A stretch of DNA of 64,000 bases, taken from assembly GCA_041751425.1 (NCBI GenBank), contig JBGSXL010000016.1, positions 1-64,000 of the forward strand, read 5' to 3'. This DNA comes from JAVVEG01 sp041751425. Its GTDB lineage: Bacteria; Pseudomonadota; Gammaproteobacteria; Pseudomonadales; Pseudohongiellaceae. This document shows positions 1 through 7,810 of this stretch, in pieces (within the stretch, counting starts at the first letter, position 1; every line of letters begins with the position of its first letter). A program made the position numbers and the translations under genes. The notes beneath the pieces were generated by a model that saw only the letters and a list, made by a program, of their open reading frames with translations, did no database searches and was not told where the DNA came from.

Positions 1-2
1 TG

Positions 3-128
3 ACCCAAAACTGGGTCCGTGAATACAATGAAGAACGGCCACATGACTCCCTGGAAGATCTGACGCCCTGGGAATATCTGGCTAAACATGAACCTCAGGA
101 AACTCTATTTATGCATGTCACTAATTAG
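3..128 (+). pseudogene. IS3-family transposase (OrfB) C-terminal end, cut by window edge
   Basis: The first 41 codons read as the end of an rve-type (DDE) integrase domain: an NWVREYNEERPHDSL segment followed by LTPWEYL, the signature tail of IS3-group OrfB. The stop TAG is at 126-128. The upstream part lies outside the window, so whether this copy is complete cannot be judged. The same tail recurs, nearly identical, at about 10.73-10.94 kb in the same orientation, so the element is present at least twice here. Confidence 0.85.
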
Positions 129-140
129 GGGAGGTTTACA
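128..140 (+). repeat. IS3 right terminal inverted repeat
   Basis: GGGGAGGTTTACA starts on the last base of the transposase stop codon and ends in CA, as IS3-family ends do. The identical 13-mer follows the second transposase tail at 10942-10954. It marks the right boundary of the element, 41 bp before the GAF-EAL gene. Confidence 0.7.
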
Positions 141-181
141 AATGGAAAGCATTAAAACCTCATTGTAAAGGGTTATTAAAA

Positions 182-1495
182 ATGGATAAATCAAACGATG
201 CAGATTTAATCTCTAAGGCTCTATCGTTAACCACCACGCCAGAACATAAGTCAGTTGATGACAACGTTTCAGAGGTTTTGCGTACGATACGAGAACACCT
301 TGGCATGGATGTCGCTTTTGTATCAGAGTTCATAGACGGTAATAGACAATTTCAATACGTGGACAGTGGGATAGAAGGCTGCCCAATTCAGGTAGGTGAC
401 GCAGGCCCACTAGAAGAAAGCTTCTGTCAGCGGGTTGTTGATGGGCGTCTTCCTGAGTTGATTCATGATGCCCTTGAAAACCCCGAAGCTCAGCAATTGG
501 CAGTAACCCGAGCTTTGCCCGTCAGATCTCATCTAAGTGTGCCTATCTATTTTAGTGATGGTGAGCTTTACGGTACTTTCTGTTGTTTTAACAGCTCTAG
601 TGCTGATCACACGCTGGACAAGCGTGACCTTGAGATGATGCGCACTTTTGCAGCTTTTTCTGGCAAACAGATAGAGCAGCATATCAAAGCGGATCGTGCC
701 AGAAAGGAAAAACACAGTCGTATCAGGTCGGCTATCGACTCCAAAGCATTTTCTGTTCACTACCAACCCATATTTCATCTTGAAAGAAACGGGGTTACTG
801 GATTCGAGAGTTTGGCCCGTTTTAATGGCGAACCACGGCGTACACCTGATGTCTGGTTTCGAGAAGCGGCGGAAGTGGGGCTCAGTGAGGAGCTTGAACT
901 GGCAGCAATAGCAGAAGCGCTCGCAGCGCTAACCTACCTGCCTGAAAGTGTCTATGTAGCATTGAACATCTCCCCCAATAATATTATCAGTGGGGCCGTG
1001 GGGAACCTCTTAGGCCGGGGCTTTCCATTGGAGCGTATAGTTTTGGAGGTCACGGAGCATGCAGCCGTCTCTGATTATGCAGCATTGGCCTCGGCTCTTG
1101 CACCGCTCCGTAAAAAAGGACTGAGATTCGCTGTGGATGACGCGGGCGCCGGGTACGCCAGCTTTCTCCATATACTCAACCTCAGTCCAGATATTATCAA
1201 GCTTGATATGAGCCTTATTCGAGACATCGACTCCATGCCCAAACAACAGGCCCTCGCAGCAGCAATTATTGGTTTTGCAGAGCAAACAGGAAGCATAATT
1301 ATTGCTGAAGGATTAGAGACGGAATCTGAATTGGAAACTCTTAGAGCTCTTGGTGTCGTCAAAGCACAAGGATACTATTTAGGGAAACCAACAGAGATAG
1401 GCTTGGCTATGGAGCTGCAAAACACGCATTTATTCTTGCCTCGACATCGCCCGTCTAAAGCAGAGAGGAGGCCCAGATCAGCTATAACAAGATAG
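182..1495 (+). CDS. GAF-EAL cyclic-di-GMP phosphodiesterase
   Basis: Cytoplasmic 437-residue protein. Residues about 20-170 form a GAF sensor domain with a CQRVVDGRLP segment and a GTFCCF strand. Residues about 190-420 form an EAL domain, which hydrolyses c-di-GMP to pGpG. Catalytic elements are all visible: ESLAR (Glu209), LNISPNN, EVTEH, VDDAGAGYAS in place of the usual DDFGTG loop, IIKLD, AEGLET and QGYYLG. The enzyme is therefore probably active; the altered loop 6 is the one deviation. A paralogue with the same architecture lies at 48.1-49.3 kb on the minus strand. The gene sits directly behind an IS3 end and 41 bp ahead of a GGDEF gene, a likely antagonistic pair. Confidence 0.9.
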   Translation: MDKSNDADLISKALSLTTTPEHKSVDDNVSEVLRTIREHLGMDVAFVSEFIDGNRQFQYVDSGIEGCPIQVGDAGPLEESFCQRVVDGRLPELIHDALENPEAQQLAVTRALPVRSHLSVPIYFSDGELYGTFCCFNSSSADHTLDKRDLEMMRTFAAFSGKQIEQHIKADRARKEKHSRIRSAIDSKAFSVHYQPIFHLERNGVTGFESLARFNGEPRRTPDVWFREAAEVGLSEELELAAIAEALAALTYLPESVYVALNISPNNIISGAVGNLLGRGFPLERIVLEVTEHAAVSDYAALASALAPLRKKGLRFAVDDAGAGYASFLHILNLSPDIIKLDMSLIRDIDSMPKQQALAAAIIGFAEQTGSIIIAEGLETESELETLRALGVVKAQGYYLGKPTEIGLAMELQNTHLFLPRHRPSKAERRPRSAITR

Positions 1496-1536
1496 TTAAT
1501 AACTAGCCGTTGCCTAAACAATAAAGGTTAAAATAA

Positions 1537-2889
1537 ATGAAGCTAGCTCAATTTGTCCGGACAGAAATGGATCAACTGCTTGAAGACTTTGGGAAAGCTG
1601 CGCTTGAAATTGCACCGGAATTAAGAGGCCAAGATAGCCGTGCTCTGGAGGACCATGCCCGTGAAATGTTGGAGTTCATCACGGAAGCCCTACTGGCACC
1701 CCAGACCAAGCGAGAGTCGGCAGGCAAAGCTCTAGAAGGGACGCCCTCTTTTTCGAAAGCTGGTTACAACCACGGCGCATGCCGCCATGCTCAAGGTCTG
1801 TCCATGCTGCAGACGATACAGGAGCTGAAAGCGCTGCGGGCAAGGGTTATACTGGCATGGGGCGATGTTCAGCAAAGTCTCCGCACTGGTGACATCGATG
1901 AGCTTTTACGGTTTAACCAAGCCATTGACCAGTTGATCGTCAGCTCAGTGGCGAGCTACTCCACCCTTAAAGAACAGGAAGCGCATCTGCTTGAAGCCAT
2001 GCTGAAAGTTTCACCTGACCCTTCTGCTATATTCAACCGCGACGGAAAACTTCTTTTTCTCAACACTCCCATGGCCGACATAGTTAATAAGTCTCCCCGA
2101 GACGCTGTTGGCAAAACCCCGTTTGAGCTCGCACTGGGTTTTGCCACAGAGTTGCATGAGGCAATTGCCGCAACTGTTACTTCCGGTGAGTTCCAGCGCG
2201 GGGAATTTCGCTATGTGTCTCCCTCAAAACAGGAGTTGTATTTCGACTGCCAGTTTTTCCCAGTTTTTAATGATCGAGGCGAAATTAAAGCCGTCGCTAA
2301 GACTTCGCGGGATATCACTGAACGCAAACAAAATGAACACGAAATTTGGCGAAGTGCCAATTTTGATTCGCTCACCGGTATCCCCAACCGACGACTGTTC
2401 CTCGACAGGCTGGAGCAGAGTTTGCTGGAGGCAAAGCGTCAGGACCGAACCTTTGCTCTGTTGTTCATCGATCTAGACCACTTCAAGCTGGCCAATGATC
2501 AGCACGGTCACAGGGCTGGTGACCGACTCTTGAAGCAGGTAGCCGACCGAATTGGCTCCAACGTTCGTGCTATGGATACTTTTGCCCGGCTGGGCGGAGA
2601 CGAATTCACCCTGATCTTTAAGGATGTGGACCGCGATAAAGCAAAGAGAGCCGCCGAACTGCTACTGGCCAAACTCGAACGGCCGTTTCTTATAGATGCT
2701 CACCAGGTAAAACTTTCCTGCAGTATTGGCCTGGCCCTGTTTCCCGAAGACGGTCAGGATGCCGATCAGTTGATGCTTAATGCTGATCAGGCCATGTACG
2801 CGGCCAAGCATGATGGTGGCGATCAGGTTCGGCTCCATCAGGTAATTCCCCGAGAATCCGAGCCAGAAAGAAGTAGAAGTTTTCGATAA
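1537..2889 (+). CDS. RsbRD/PAS-GGDEF diguanylate cyclase
   Basis: 450 residues without membrane segments. Residues about 10-150 match the helical RsbRD-type sensor region (LRALR-like ELKALRARV and FNQAIDQ motifs). A PAS domain follows (about 155-270, ending RDITERK), then GGDEF (about 280-440). The active-site motif is intact (GGDEF at 353-357), and an RxxD inhibitory site (R344-D347) lies exactly five residues before it. This is consistent with an active, product-inhibited cyclase making c-di-GMP from two GTP. It follows the GAF-EAL gene by 41 bp on the same strand, so synthesis and breakdown may be co-expressed. The signal sensed is unknown. Confidence 0.9.
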   Translation: MKLAQFVRTEMDQLLEDFGKAALEIAPELRGQDSRALEDHAREMLEFITEALLAPQTKRESAGKALEGTPSFSKAGYNHGACRHAQGLSMLQTIQELKALRARVILAWGDVQQSLRTGDIDELLRFNQAIDQLIVSSVASYSTLKEQEAHLLEAMLKVSPDPSAIFNRDGKLLFLNTPMADIVNKSPRDAVGKTPFELALGFATELHEAIAATVTSGEFQRGEFRYVSPSKQELYFDCQFFPVFNDRGEIKAVAKTSRDITERKQNEHEIWRSANFDSLTGIPNRRLFLDRLEQSLLEAKRQDRTFALLFIDLDHFKLANDQHGHRAGDRLLKQVADRIGSNVRAMDTFARLGGDEFTLIFKDVDRDKAKRAAELLLAKLERPFLIDAHQVKLSCSIGLALFPEDGQDADQLMLNADQAMYAAKHDGGDQVRLHQVIPRESEPERSRSFR

Positions 2890-3077
2890 TTGGATCGACG
2901 TCACCCCCAAATATTAGTCAGCTCCAGCAATACGAATGAAGTAGCGACTCTTTAGCGTCTTGTACTGCCAACACCTAAAAAAATACCACCGCTCCATTCT
3001 CTACCCAAATATGACAGAAATATTACATAGAGACTGAAGTATATGCATACTAATCGATACAAAATGAGCTGCATACT

Positions 3078-4760
3078 ATGAAGGTAGACAACTATTTTGA
3101 CTGGATCGAAACGAACCGTGCTCAGCTGAAATTATTCCTTGCACCGACGATAATTCTCATGGTGGCAGGAGTATGTACGATTGTTTATATGACTGGTGGT
3201 ATTAAATTTGTGTTTTCCCACTCTATGTATTTACCGATTTCGCTGGCCGCTTTGGTATACGGCATAAAGGGAGGAGTGCTGACAGCAGTGGTGGGCGGGC
3301 TATTACTCGGGCCATTTATGCCAATCGATACCATTACCGGCGAAAAGCAGCTAACCATCAACTGGGTATATCGGATCGGCTTTTTCACCCTTATCGGTTC
3401 GCTAGTCGGGGCAGCAAGTGACATTGTGTCCGTTTATTTGAAAAGAGTGAAATGTAGTACCACTCACGACAGTGTAACCGGTCTGCCAAACACGCTTGCG
3501 TTGGAAACTTTCATTAAGAAAGGTTTGCCCGCTTCAGGGCTGAAAGGAGGCGAGGCTCATTTTCTCATGGTCGCCAGGCTGGAAAACGAAGCTCAGATAG
3601 AAACCAGTTTCGGCGTTCAGTGTATCGACGGAATCATTGTACAGCTAGCGGACAGGATCAGGAATGAATTGCATGATCCAGTGGATGTATACCGAATTGG
3701 ATCTGAGCGCTTGGGATTTGTGCAATCTCTGAAAGCTGAGCATGCAGTGAAAAGCCTTGCATACAGGCTAAAGCAGGTGTTCACCAAGCCTTTCGAGTTT
3801 GGAGAGGTGCAGCTTCATGCAAATGTGTATCTAGGAATCGTTGCATTGGAGGGAGTGACAGAAACACCACAACTATGGATACAGAGAGCCTGTCGCGCTG
3901 CTTCCGATGCGGGCAACAACAACGGGCAGGGGATTCTGACTAGTATCGACGATGGGAGCCGAATCGCTGAAAATCTGCAGTTGATGGGTGAACTGAGCGA
4001 GGGACTGGTGAGCGGAGATGTTTCTATGCATTACCAACCCAAGGTGATAGCAGCTACGGGGTTGGTTTACAGTGTTGAGGCTCTGATGCGTTGGCAGCAT
4101 CCGGCACGGGGTAATATTCCGCCGGGTAGTTTTATCCCTTCCGCCGAGAACAGCACGCTCATTGACGAAATCACGTGTTTTGCTATAGACCAGTCACTCT
4201 CCCAATTGGTGGCATGGGAAAATAATGGTCTACAGAATATGTGTGTCGCTGTAAATATCTCCACAAAAAACCTGGTCAATCCGGATTTTTGCGATTACGT
4301 TTTGCAGCGTCTCGAATTTCATGGTTTAGAGGGGAACCGTTTGGAGTTAGAGGTCACCGAGAGTTCATTCATTGAGGATATGGAAAGCTCCATCAAAATG
4401 CTTACTAAACTAACAAAAGCGAAAATTAGTCTGTCGATCGATGACTTCGGAACTGGTTATTCATCATTGCAATATCTGGAAAGGATGCCTATCTCGATCA
4501 TCAAAATCGATCAAAGCTTTATTCGTTTATTACCGCGCGAGCATGGGTCAATGAAGATCGTAGAAGCAGCAATCGGGCTGGCCCATAATTTAGATATGAA
4601 AGTTATAGCGGAAGGGGTCGAGAATCGGGATGCTTATAACTTTCTAACAGATGCCGGTTGTGACTTTATCCAAGGCTATTTTGTTGGCCGCCCGATTCCG
4701 GCCAGTGAATTAGAGCAAACCTATAAGTCGTCTGAGGGGCGACTTGTGATGGTTCATTAA
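3078..4760 (+). CDS. Membrane-anchored degenerate GGDEF-EAL protein
   Basis: 560 residues. Three to four hydrophobic helices occupy residues 18-125, a sensor-type membrane anchor resembling the DUF4118/MASE class. Next is a GGDEF-fold domain (about 135-290) whose active-site loop reads RIGSERLGF instead of GGDEF, so cyclase activity is not expected; such domains often bind GTP and regulate the EAL domain. The EAL domain (about 305-545) keeps EALMR, NISTKN, EVTES, DDFGTGYSS, IIKID, AEGVEN and QGYFVGRP, so phosphodiesterase activity is likely. It is separated from the upstream GGDEF gene by about 190 bp and probably has its own promoter. Confidence 0.9.
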   Translation: MKVDNYFDWIETNRAQLKLFLAPTIILMVAGVCTIVYMTGGIKFVFSHSMYLPISLAALVYGIKGGVLTAVVGGLLLGPFMPIDTITGEKQLTINWVYRIGFFTLIGSLVGAASDIVSVYLKRVKCSTTHDSVTGLPNTLALETFIKKGLPASGLKGGEAHFLMVARLENEAQIETSFGVQCIDGIIVQLADRIRNELHDPVDVYRIGSERLGFVQSLKAEHAVKSLAYRLKQVFTKPFEFGEVQLHANVYLGIVALEGVTETPQLWIQRACRAASDAGNNNGQGILTSIDDGSRIAENLQLMGELSEGLVSGDVSMHYQPKVIAATGLVYSVEALMRWQHPARGNIPPGSFIPSAENSTLIDEITCFAIDQSLSQLVAWENNGLQNMCVAVNISTKNLVNPDFCDYVLQRLEFHGLEGNRLELEVTESSFIEDMESSIKMLTKLTKAKISLSIDDFGTGYSSLQYLERMPISIIKIDQSFIRLLPREHGSMKIVEAAIGLAHNLDMKVIAEGVENRDAYNFLTDAGCDFIQGYFVGRPIPASELEQTYKSSEGRLVMVH

Positions 4761-4786
4761 TCTGCGGACACAATAGGTATCGTGGG

Positions 4787-5094
4787 GGTACTGACAAGTT
4801 AACTCCCAATCTGGTATCGACAAGTTAATCTCTCAAATCGAGAAAAACTCCGCTTGGGCACTTCTACATTGCCGCTGCACTTTCCCAGCACGCAAAGGCA
4901 CGCATTCGGAAATCCCGATAATTTTCAGCTGAAATCAAATGCCACCCCAGTTTGAATAAGTTATAGACAGAAGCATGTGCGCTAAGGAAACGCTGCGCCT
5001 GTTCCACCGATTTGAACTTACGCATGCCCCGCTCTCGACCAAGGTCGGAAAAAGCTCGGAGTTCGGTTGACCAGAAACCCTGCCAGTTCTTCAA
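4787..5094 (-). mobile_element. IS6-family transposase remnant with nested ends
   Basis: Minus-strand codons to the stop at 4864 encode RERGMRKFKS, QAQRFLSAH and a YNLF...SAENYR...RAFA tail, the conserved C-terminus of IS6/IS240 transposases; the catalytic core is missing. Two terminal repeats lie in tandem on the left, at 4787-4804 (GGTACTGACAAGTTAACT) and 4813-4831, as if one end inserted beside another. Homology fades near 5070, where the GTTCGGT-rich stretch before the tRNA-like repeat starts. Related remnants occur at 14.1, 21.7 and 26.2 kb. Confidence 0.75.
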
Positions 5095-5222
5095 CTTAGC
5101 AGGTTCGGTGAGAGGAAAACTCGGGGAAAGGTTCGGTATTCAGTTCGGTTTCGGCCCAAATCGGTACGAGGAAAATTAAAATCACTTAAAAATCTGGTAC
5201 TTAGAACGTCCGTTCGGGTCGG
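5061..5222 (+). other. GTTCGGT-rich stretch beside tRNA-like core (possible integrase arm sites)
   Basis: The heptamer GTTCGGT or a one-base variant occurs near 5061, 5103, 5131, 5143 and 5211. A stretch around 5128-5155 (AAAGGTTCGGTATT then CGGTTTCGGC) is shared with 17.09-17.13 kb, upstream of the second tRNA-like repeat. Clustered short repeats next to a tRNA 3' end resemble arm-type binding sites of a tyrosine recombinase attachment site. No integrase gene is visible in the window, so this remains inference. Confidence 0.35.
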
Positions 5223-5278
5223 TTTGTCCTGACTCATAATCCGTTTGTCCCTGGTTCGAGTCCAGGTGGGCCCACCAT
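5223..5278 (+). repeat. 3' half of tRNA-Ile2(CAU)-like gene, probable attachment-site copy 1
   Basis: The 56 bp include an anticodon loop CTCATAA, an intact T-arm (CCTGG TTCGAGT CCAGG) and an acceptor 3' strand ending GGGCCCACCA. No matching 5' half (D-arm, 5' acceptor strand) is found upstream and the anticodon stem is poorly paired, so it is not a working tRNA gene. A copy with one difference lies at 17185-17240 in the same orientation. Such tRNA 3' fragments are what integrating elements leave at their att sites. Confidence 0.7.
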
Positions 5279-5548
5279 TATTTTGGCAGTTTCTCGCAGT
5301 AAATCCCTTATTTTTCATGTGATTAGCATCCGAGTGGCGGACTTTTGGCCGGTCTGAGTGACGGACTATGCATCCGTTGCTTGGGGCATAGTCCGTTACT
5401 GTCGTCTTGGGCTCTAGATCAGCTACTCAATTACGGAGTGACGTCGGCCGAACAGATCGTGTGCTACCTGCAGAATACCAAGTGACCACTTGTTATAGTC
5501 ACTTTGGTGTTATACATTGAGGACCGTGCTTTTAAGGTAGGTGGGCAA

Positions 5549-5785
5549 ATGGACAACGAGCAAATTTCAAAATCCGAATTCAAGGCCAAGGCGCTTGAGT
5601 TTTTACGTCAGGTGGAGGTGTCCGGAAAATCTGTGGTGATTACTGACAGGGGACGACCCACCGTCGAGATCCGGCGTTATCGAGGCGACAATCGTAAGCC
5701 TCTGGAGATACTTAAAGGCAGTGTCATAGGGTTCAAAGACCCACTGGAACCTGTTGCCACAGATGACTGGGAGGCGCTGGTTTGA
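5549..5785 (+). CDS. Phd/YefM-family antitoxin
   Basis: 78-residue protein from the ATG at 5549, preferred over an in-frame start at 5504 because a purine-rich AAGGTAGGTGGG lies just upstream. It has the Phd/YefM pattern: ISKSEFKAKALEFLRQV helix, then VVITDRGRPTVEIRRY. The N-terminal half would bind the operon's own promoter and the C-terminal tail would neutralise the PIN toxin. Its stop codon overlaps the toxin start, typical of translational coupling. Confidence 0.88.
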   Translation: MDNEQISKSEFKAKALEFLRQVEVSGKSVVITDRGRPTVEIRRYRGDNRKPLEILKGSVIGFKDPLEPVATDDWEALV

Positions 5786-6183
5786 TAGTTCTTGATACCC
5801 ATGTGTTGCTTTGGTGGGTCAACGGCGATGGCGATCTTTCACGCAATGCAAAACTTGCCATTGAAAACGAGTTGTCATCTGACAACGGCGCTATTTTAGT
5901 GTCAGCCATTTCAGCTTGGGAGATTGCCATGCTGGTGGGCGCAAACCGATTGATGCTTGCTATGCCCCTGGACGACTGGCTTGAAGCCGCCGCAAGCATA
6001 GACATGGTGAGTTTTGTCGCTGTTGAGGCACAAATAGGAGTTGAATCCACCCGACTGCCAGGCGAATTCCACAAGAACCCCGCCGATCGGATGATTGTTG
6101 CATTGGCACGACACCTGAATGCCCCCCTGGTGACAGCGGACACCAAAATTCTCGAGTACAAACATGTCAGGGCAATTTGGTAA
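5782..6183 (+). CDS. PIN-domain (VapC-like) ribonuclease toxin
   Basis: 133 residues beginning at a TTG that overlaps the antitoxin stop (TTGA). The PIN acidic residues are present in order: LDTH (D5), AWEIA (Glu), ADRMIVA (Asp) and VTAD (Asp). They coordinate the Mg2+ used to cut RNA. Length and layout fit VapC partners of Phd-type antitoxins. Its 3' end runs directly into the broken cupin gene on the other strand, so the pair probably arrived by insertion. Confidence 0.88.
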   Translation: MIVLDTHVLLWWVNGDGDLSRNAKLAIENELSSDNGAILVSAISAWEIAMLVGANRLMLAMPLDDWLEAAASIDMVSFVAVEAQIGVESTRLPGEFHKNPADRMIVALARHLNAPLVTADTKILEYKHVRAIW

Positions 6184-6186
6184 CCC

Positions 6187-6400
6187 GGATATCAACACAA
6201 TCTTCGAACTCAAGTGTGGCTTTTCCCTGCATGATCATTATCCATTCGTGCTCGGCTTGATCATACCAACCAATATCAGGTGAGACATGGCCCTTTGACA
6301 CAATGCGCTCAATGCGTACTGACGAAGTGCTGACAAGTTCCTCAAAAACTTCGGCAGTGAGATTTTCTGGAAGTGATTTCAGGATATTTCCGGCTTTCAT
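6187..6400 (-). pseudogene. Cupin-domain protein, C-terminus lost
   Basis: The first ~68 residues look like a small cupin of the phosphomannose-isomerase-like type (RIERIVSKGHVSPDIGWYDQ, then EHEWIMIMQGKATLEFED). The second half of the barrel, which carries the remaining metal-binding His and the closing strands, is missing. Reading continues for a few residues into the reverse complement of the toxin gene's end and stops at 6167. Homologues are usually about 105-115 residues. No second half is visible on the other side of the toxin-antitoxin pair. Confidence 0.65.
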
Positions 6401-6458
6401 AGCCCGAGGCCCTCATTTATCGAAGTTGCCCATGGCGGCTTGACTCACACAACAGAGT

Positions 6459-6476
6459 CTCCGGGATTCCCGGGAG
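6459..6476 (-). terminator. Short GC hairpin downstream of DUF1501 gene
   Basis: CTCCGGG-ATT-CCCGGGAG folds as a 7-bp stem with one bulged G. It lies 14 bp past the DUF1501 stop on the minus strand. No clear U-run follows, so terminator function is only possible. Confidence 0.3.
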
Positions 6477-6490
6477 GATTCAGAAGAGCC

Positions 6491-7810
6491 TTATGAGAAA
6501 AAGCCGAAGTCTTCTGTGTCATTAAAGGGGAAGAGTTCCGTCAGGGGCGTATTGTCGATACCGAGATATTTCCTGAGCGCCTTATGAATATGCTTGGGAA
6601 GTATTATGGTTCTGCTGCTGTCATCACGCTGTAGGGATTGTGGATTTATCTTGTATGCATTCTGGGCGCCATCAGTTTCACCAATCACGCGATTGGTGAA
6701 GTGAACGTTTTTTTCCATGACAACCAGGCTGCCGATATTCCAGTGATCTTTGCCATTACCGGCATTGTAGTAAGGTGTCCTACTGAAGTCTGACCCAAGT
6801 ATCACAATCAATCTGTCTGCAAGCCCCAACTCCTCAGCGTAATCCCATAAATAGTCCACTGCATCAATTGTATTGGCGAGAATGGCTTCATGATTCCTGT
6901 CATGACCTTCATGAGTATCATAGCCGTGGTCATTCAAATCTGCGGCAACTGATAATCCCGACTTGAATGCCAGCAACGCCATCTGGGCCTGCTGAAATAT
7001 CGAACTGTTCCGATTATCGGGCGTAGGAGATGTCGTTCCCTGTAAATCCCCTAATGAAGGAATCAGGTCGCCGAATACTTTCAGTTGGTCTGTTTGATTC
7101 AGAGCTTCAACATAGTACTCCCGATTGCGGAGATCATTGGGCAACAATTCATTTTCCTTCACGAGCAAAGCAGTCTGTTTGCTACGTGCTTTTTGCAAAT
7201 GACTGATGTCCCGGTCTTTTAGAAAAACTGTCTCTTCTTGCCCTTCAAAATTATTTGGATACAGAATATTTTTTATATCAGTGGGATTATTGATGCGTGT
7301 TGTGCGCACGATATTTTCTGTATTACTGAACCCACCAAAACTGACATATCCCAAAGGCAGTTCTGGCGCTATTGTTGCCGTAAACAAGGAGCTTAGGGTG
7401 GGATAGCCTTGGGCCGTACGGCCGCTCCAATTGACTACCTCCCCGGTTTCATGCGCATTGCTCTGGGCGTCAACCCCGTTAATCACGAGCATCCGGTCAT
7501 AGTATTTTTCGAAGAAATTCTGGTTGTTTGCGAATGGTGCATACTGAAGATTGCCGACTTGCCTGGTTTCATCATCCCGTGCCCAATGATTGATTTCCCG
7601 CTCGCCAGGTACATTCATCTTGGGATCGCAGAAACTACTGACATCCCAAGCCCCCCTCATCTGTACTGTCACCAGAAGTTTGCCGGTATATTGTGTAGTT
7701 GCCGCTGTCACAACTGGCAACAGGAACGGAAACTGGCTCAGCCCGCCTGCGGCCAGCAAGCTTTGAATAAAAGCACGACGATGCAGCTTACTCTTGGTCA
7801 CGGAAATCAC
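6491..7810 (-). CDS. DUF1501-family exported protein
   Basis: 439 residues, starting GTG at 7810. The N-terminus has an RRAFIQSLLAAGGL stretch with a hydrophobic core, compatible with Tat or Sec export. Features typical of DUF1501, a family related to alkaline phosphatase/sulfatase folds, are present: RGAWD near the N-terminus, VINGVDAQSNAH, GYDTHEGH and VILGSDFSRTPYYN. The biochemical role of the family is not settled. The start overlaps the stop of the upstream cytochrome gene by 4 bp (GTGA), so the two are translated as a pair; DUF1501 genes are regularly paired with large cytochrome-type DUF proteins. Confidence 0.85.
   Translation of the reverse strand: MISVTKSKLHRRAFIQSLLAAGGLSQFPFLLPVVTAATTQYTGKLLVTVQMRGAWDVSSFCDPKMNVPGEREINHWARDDETRQVGNLQYAPFANNQNFFEKYYDRMLVINGVDAQSNAHETGEVVNWSGRTAQGYPTLSSLFTATIAPELPLGYVSFGGFSNTENIVRTTRINNPTDIKNILYPNNFEGQEETVFLKDRDISHLQKARSKQTALLVKENELLPNDLRNREYYVEALNQTDQLKVFGDLIPSLGDLQGTTSPTPDNRNSSIFQQAQMALLAFKSGLSVAADLNDHGYDTHEGHDRNHEAILANTIDAVDYLWDYAEELGLADRLIVILGSDFSRTPYYNAGNGKDHWNIGSLVVMEKNVHFTNRVIGETDGAQNAYKINPQSLQRDDSSRTIILPKHIHKALRKYLGIDNTPLTELFPFNDTEDFGFFS

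Noticed and set aside
5223..5278. A complete tRNA-Ile or tRNA-Met gene
   Set aside because: Only the 3' half is present; there is no D-arm or 5' acceptor strand and the anticodon stem is mismatched. Same for 17185-17240.
5091..5318. 75-codon minus-strand frame over the tRNA-like repeat
   Set aside because: It is an artefact of reading through a T-arm and acceptor sequence, with no ribosome site and no family resemblance.
5504..6183. Phd/PIN pair as an integron cassette
   Set aside because: The toxin stop region GGTAACC lacks the core-site pattern, and no attC-like arms follow.
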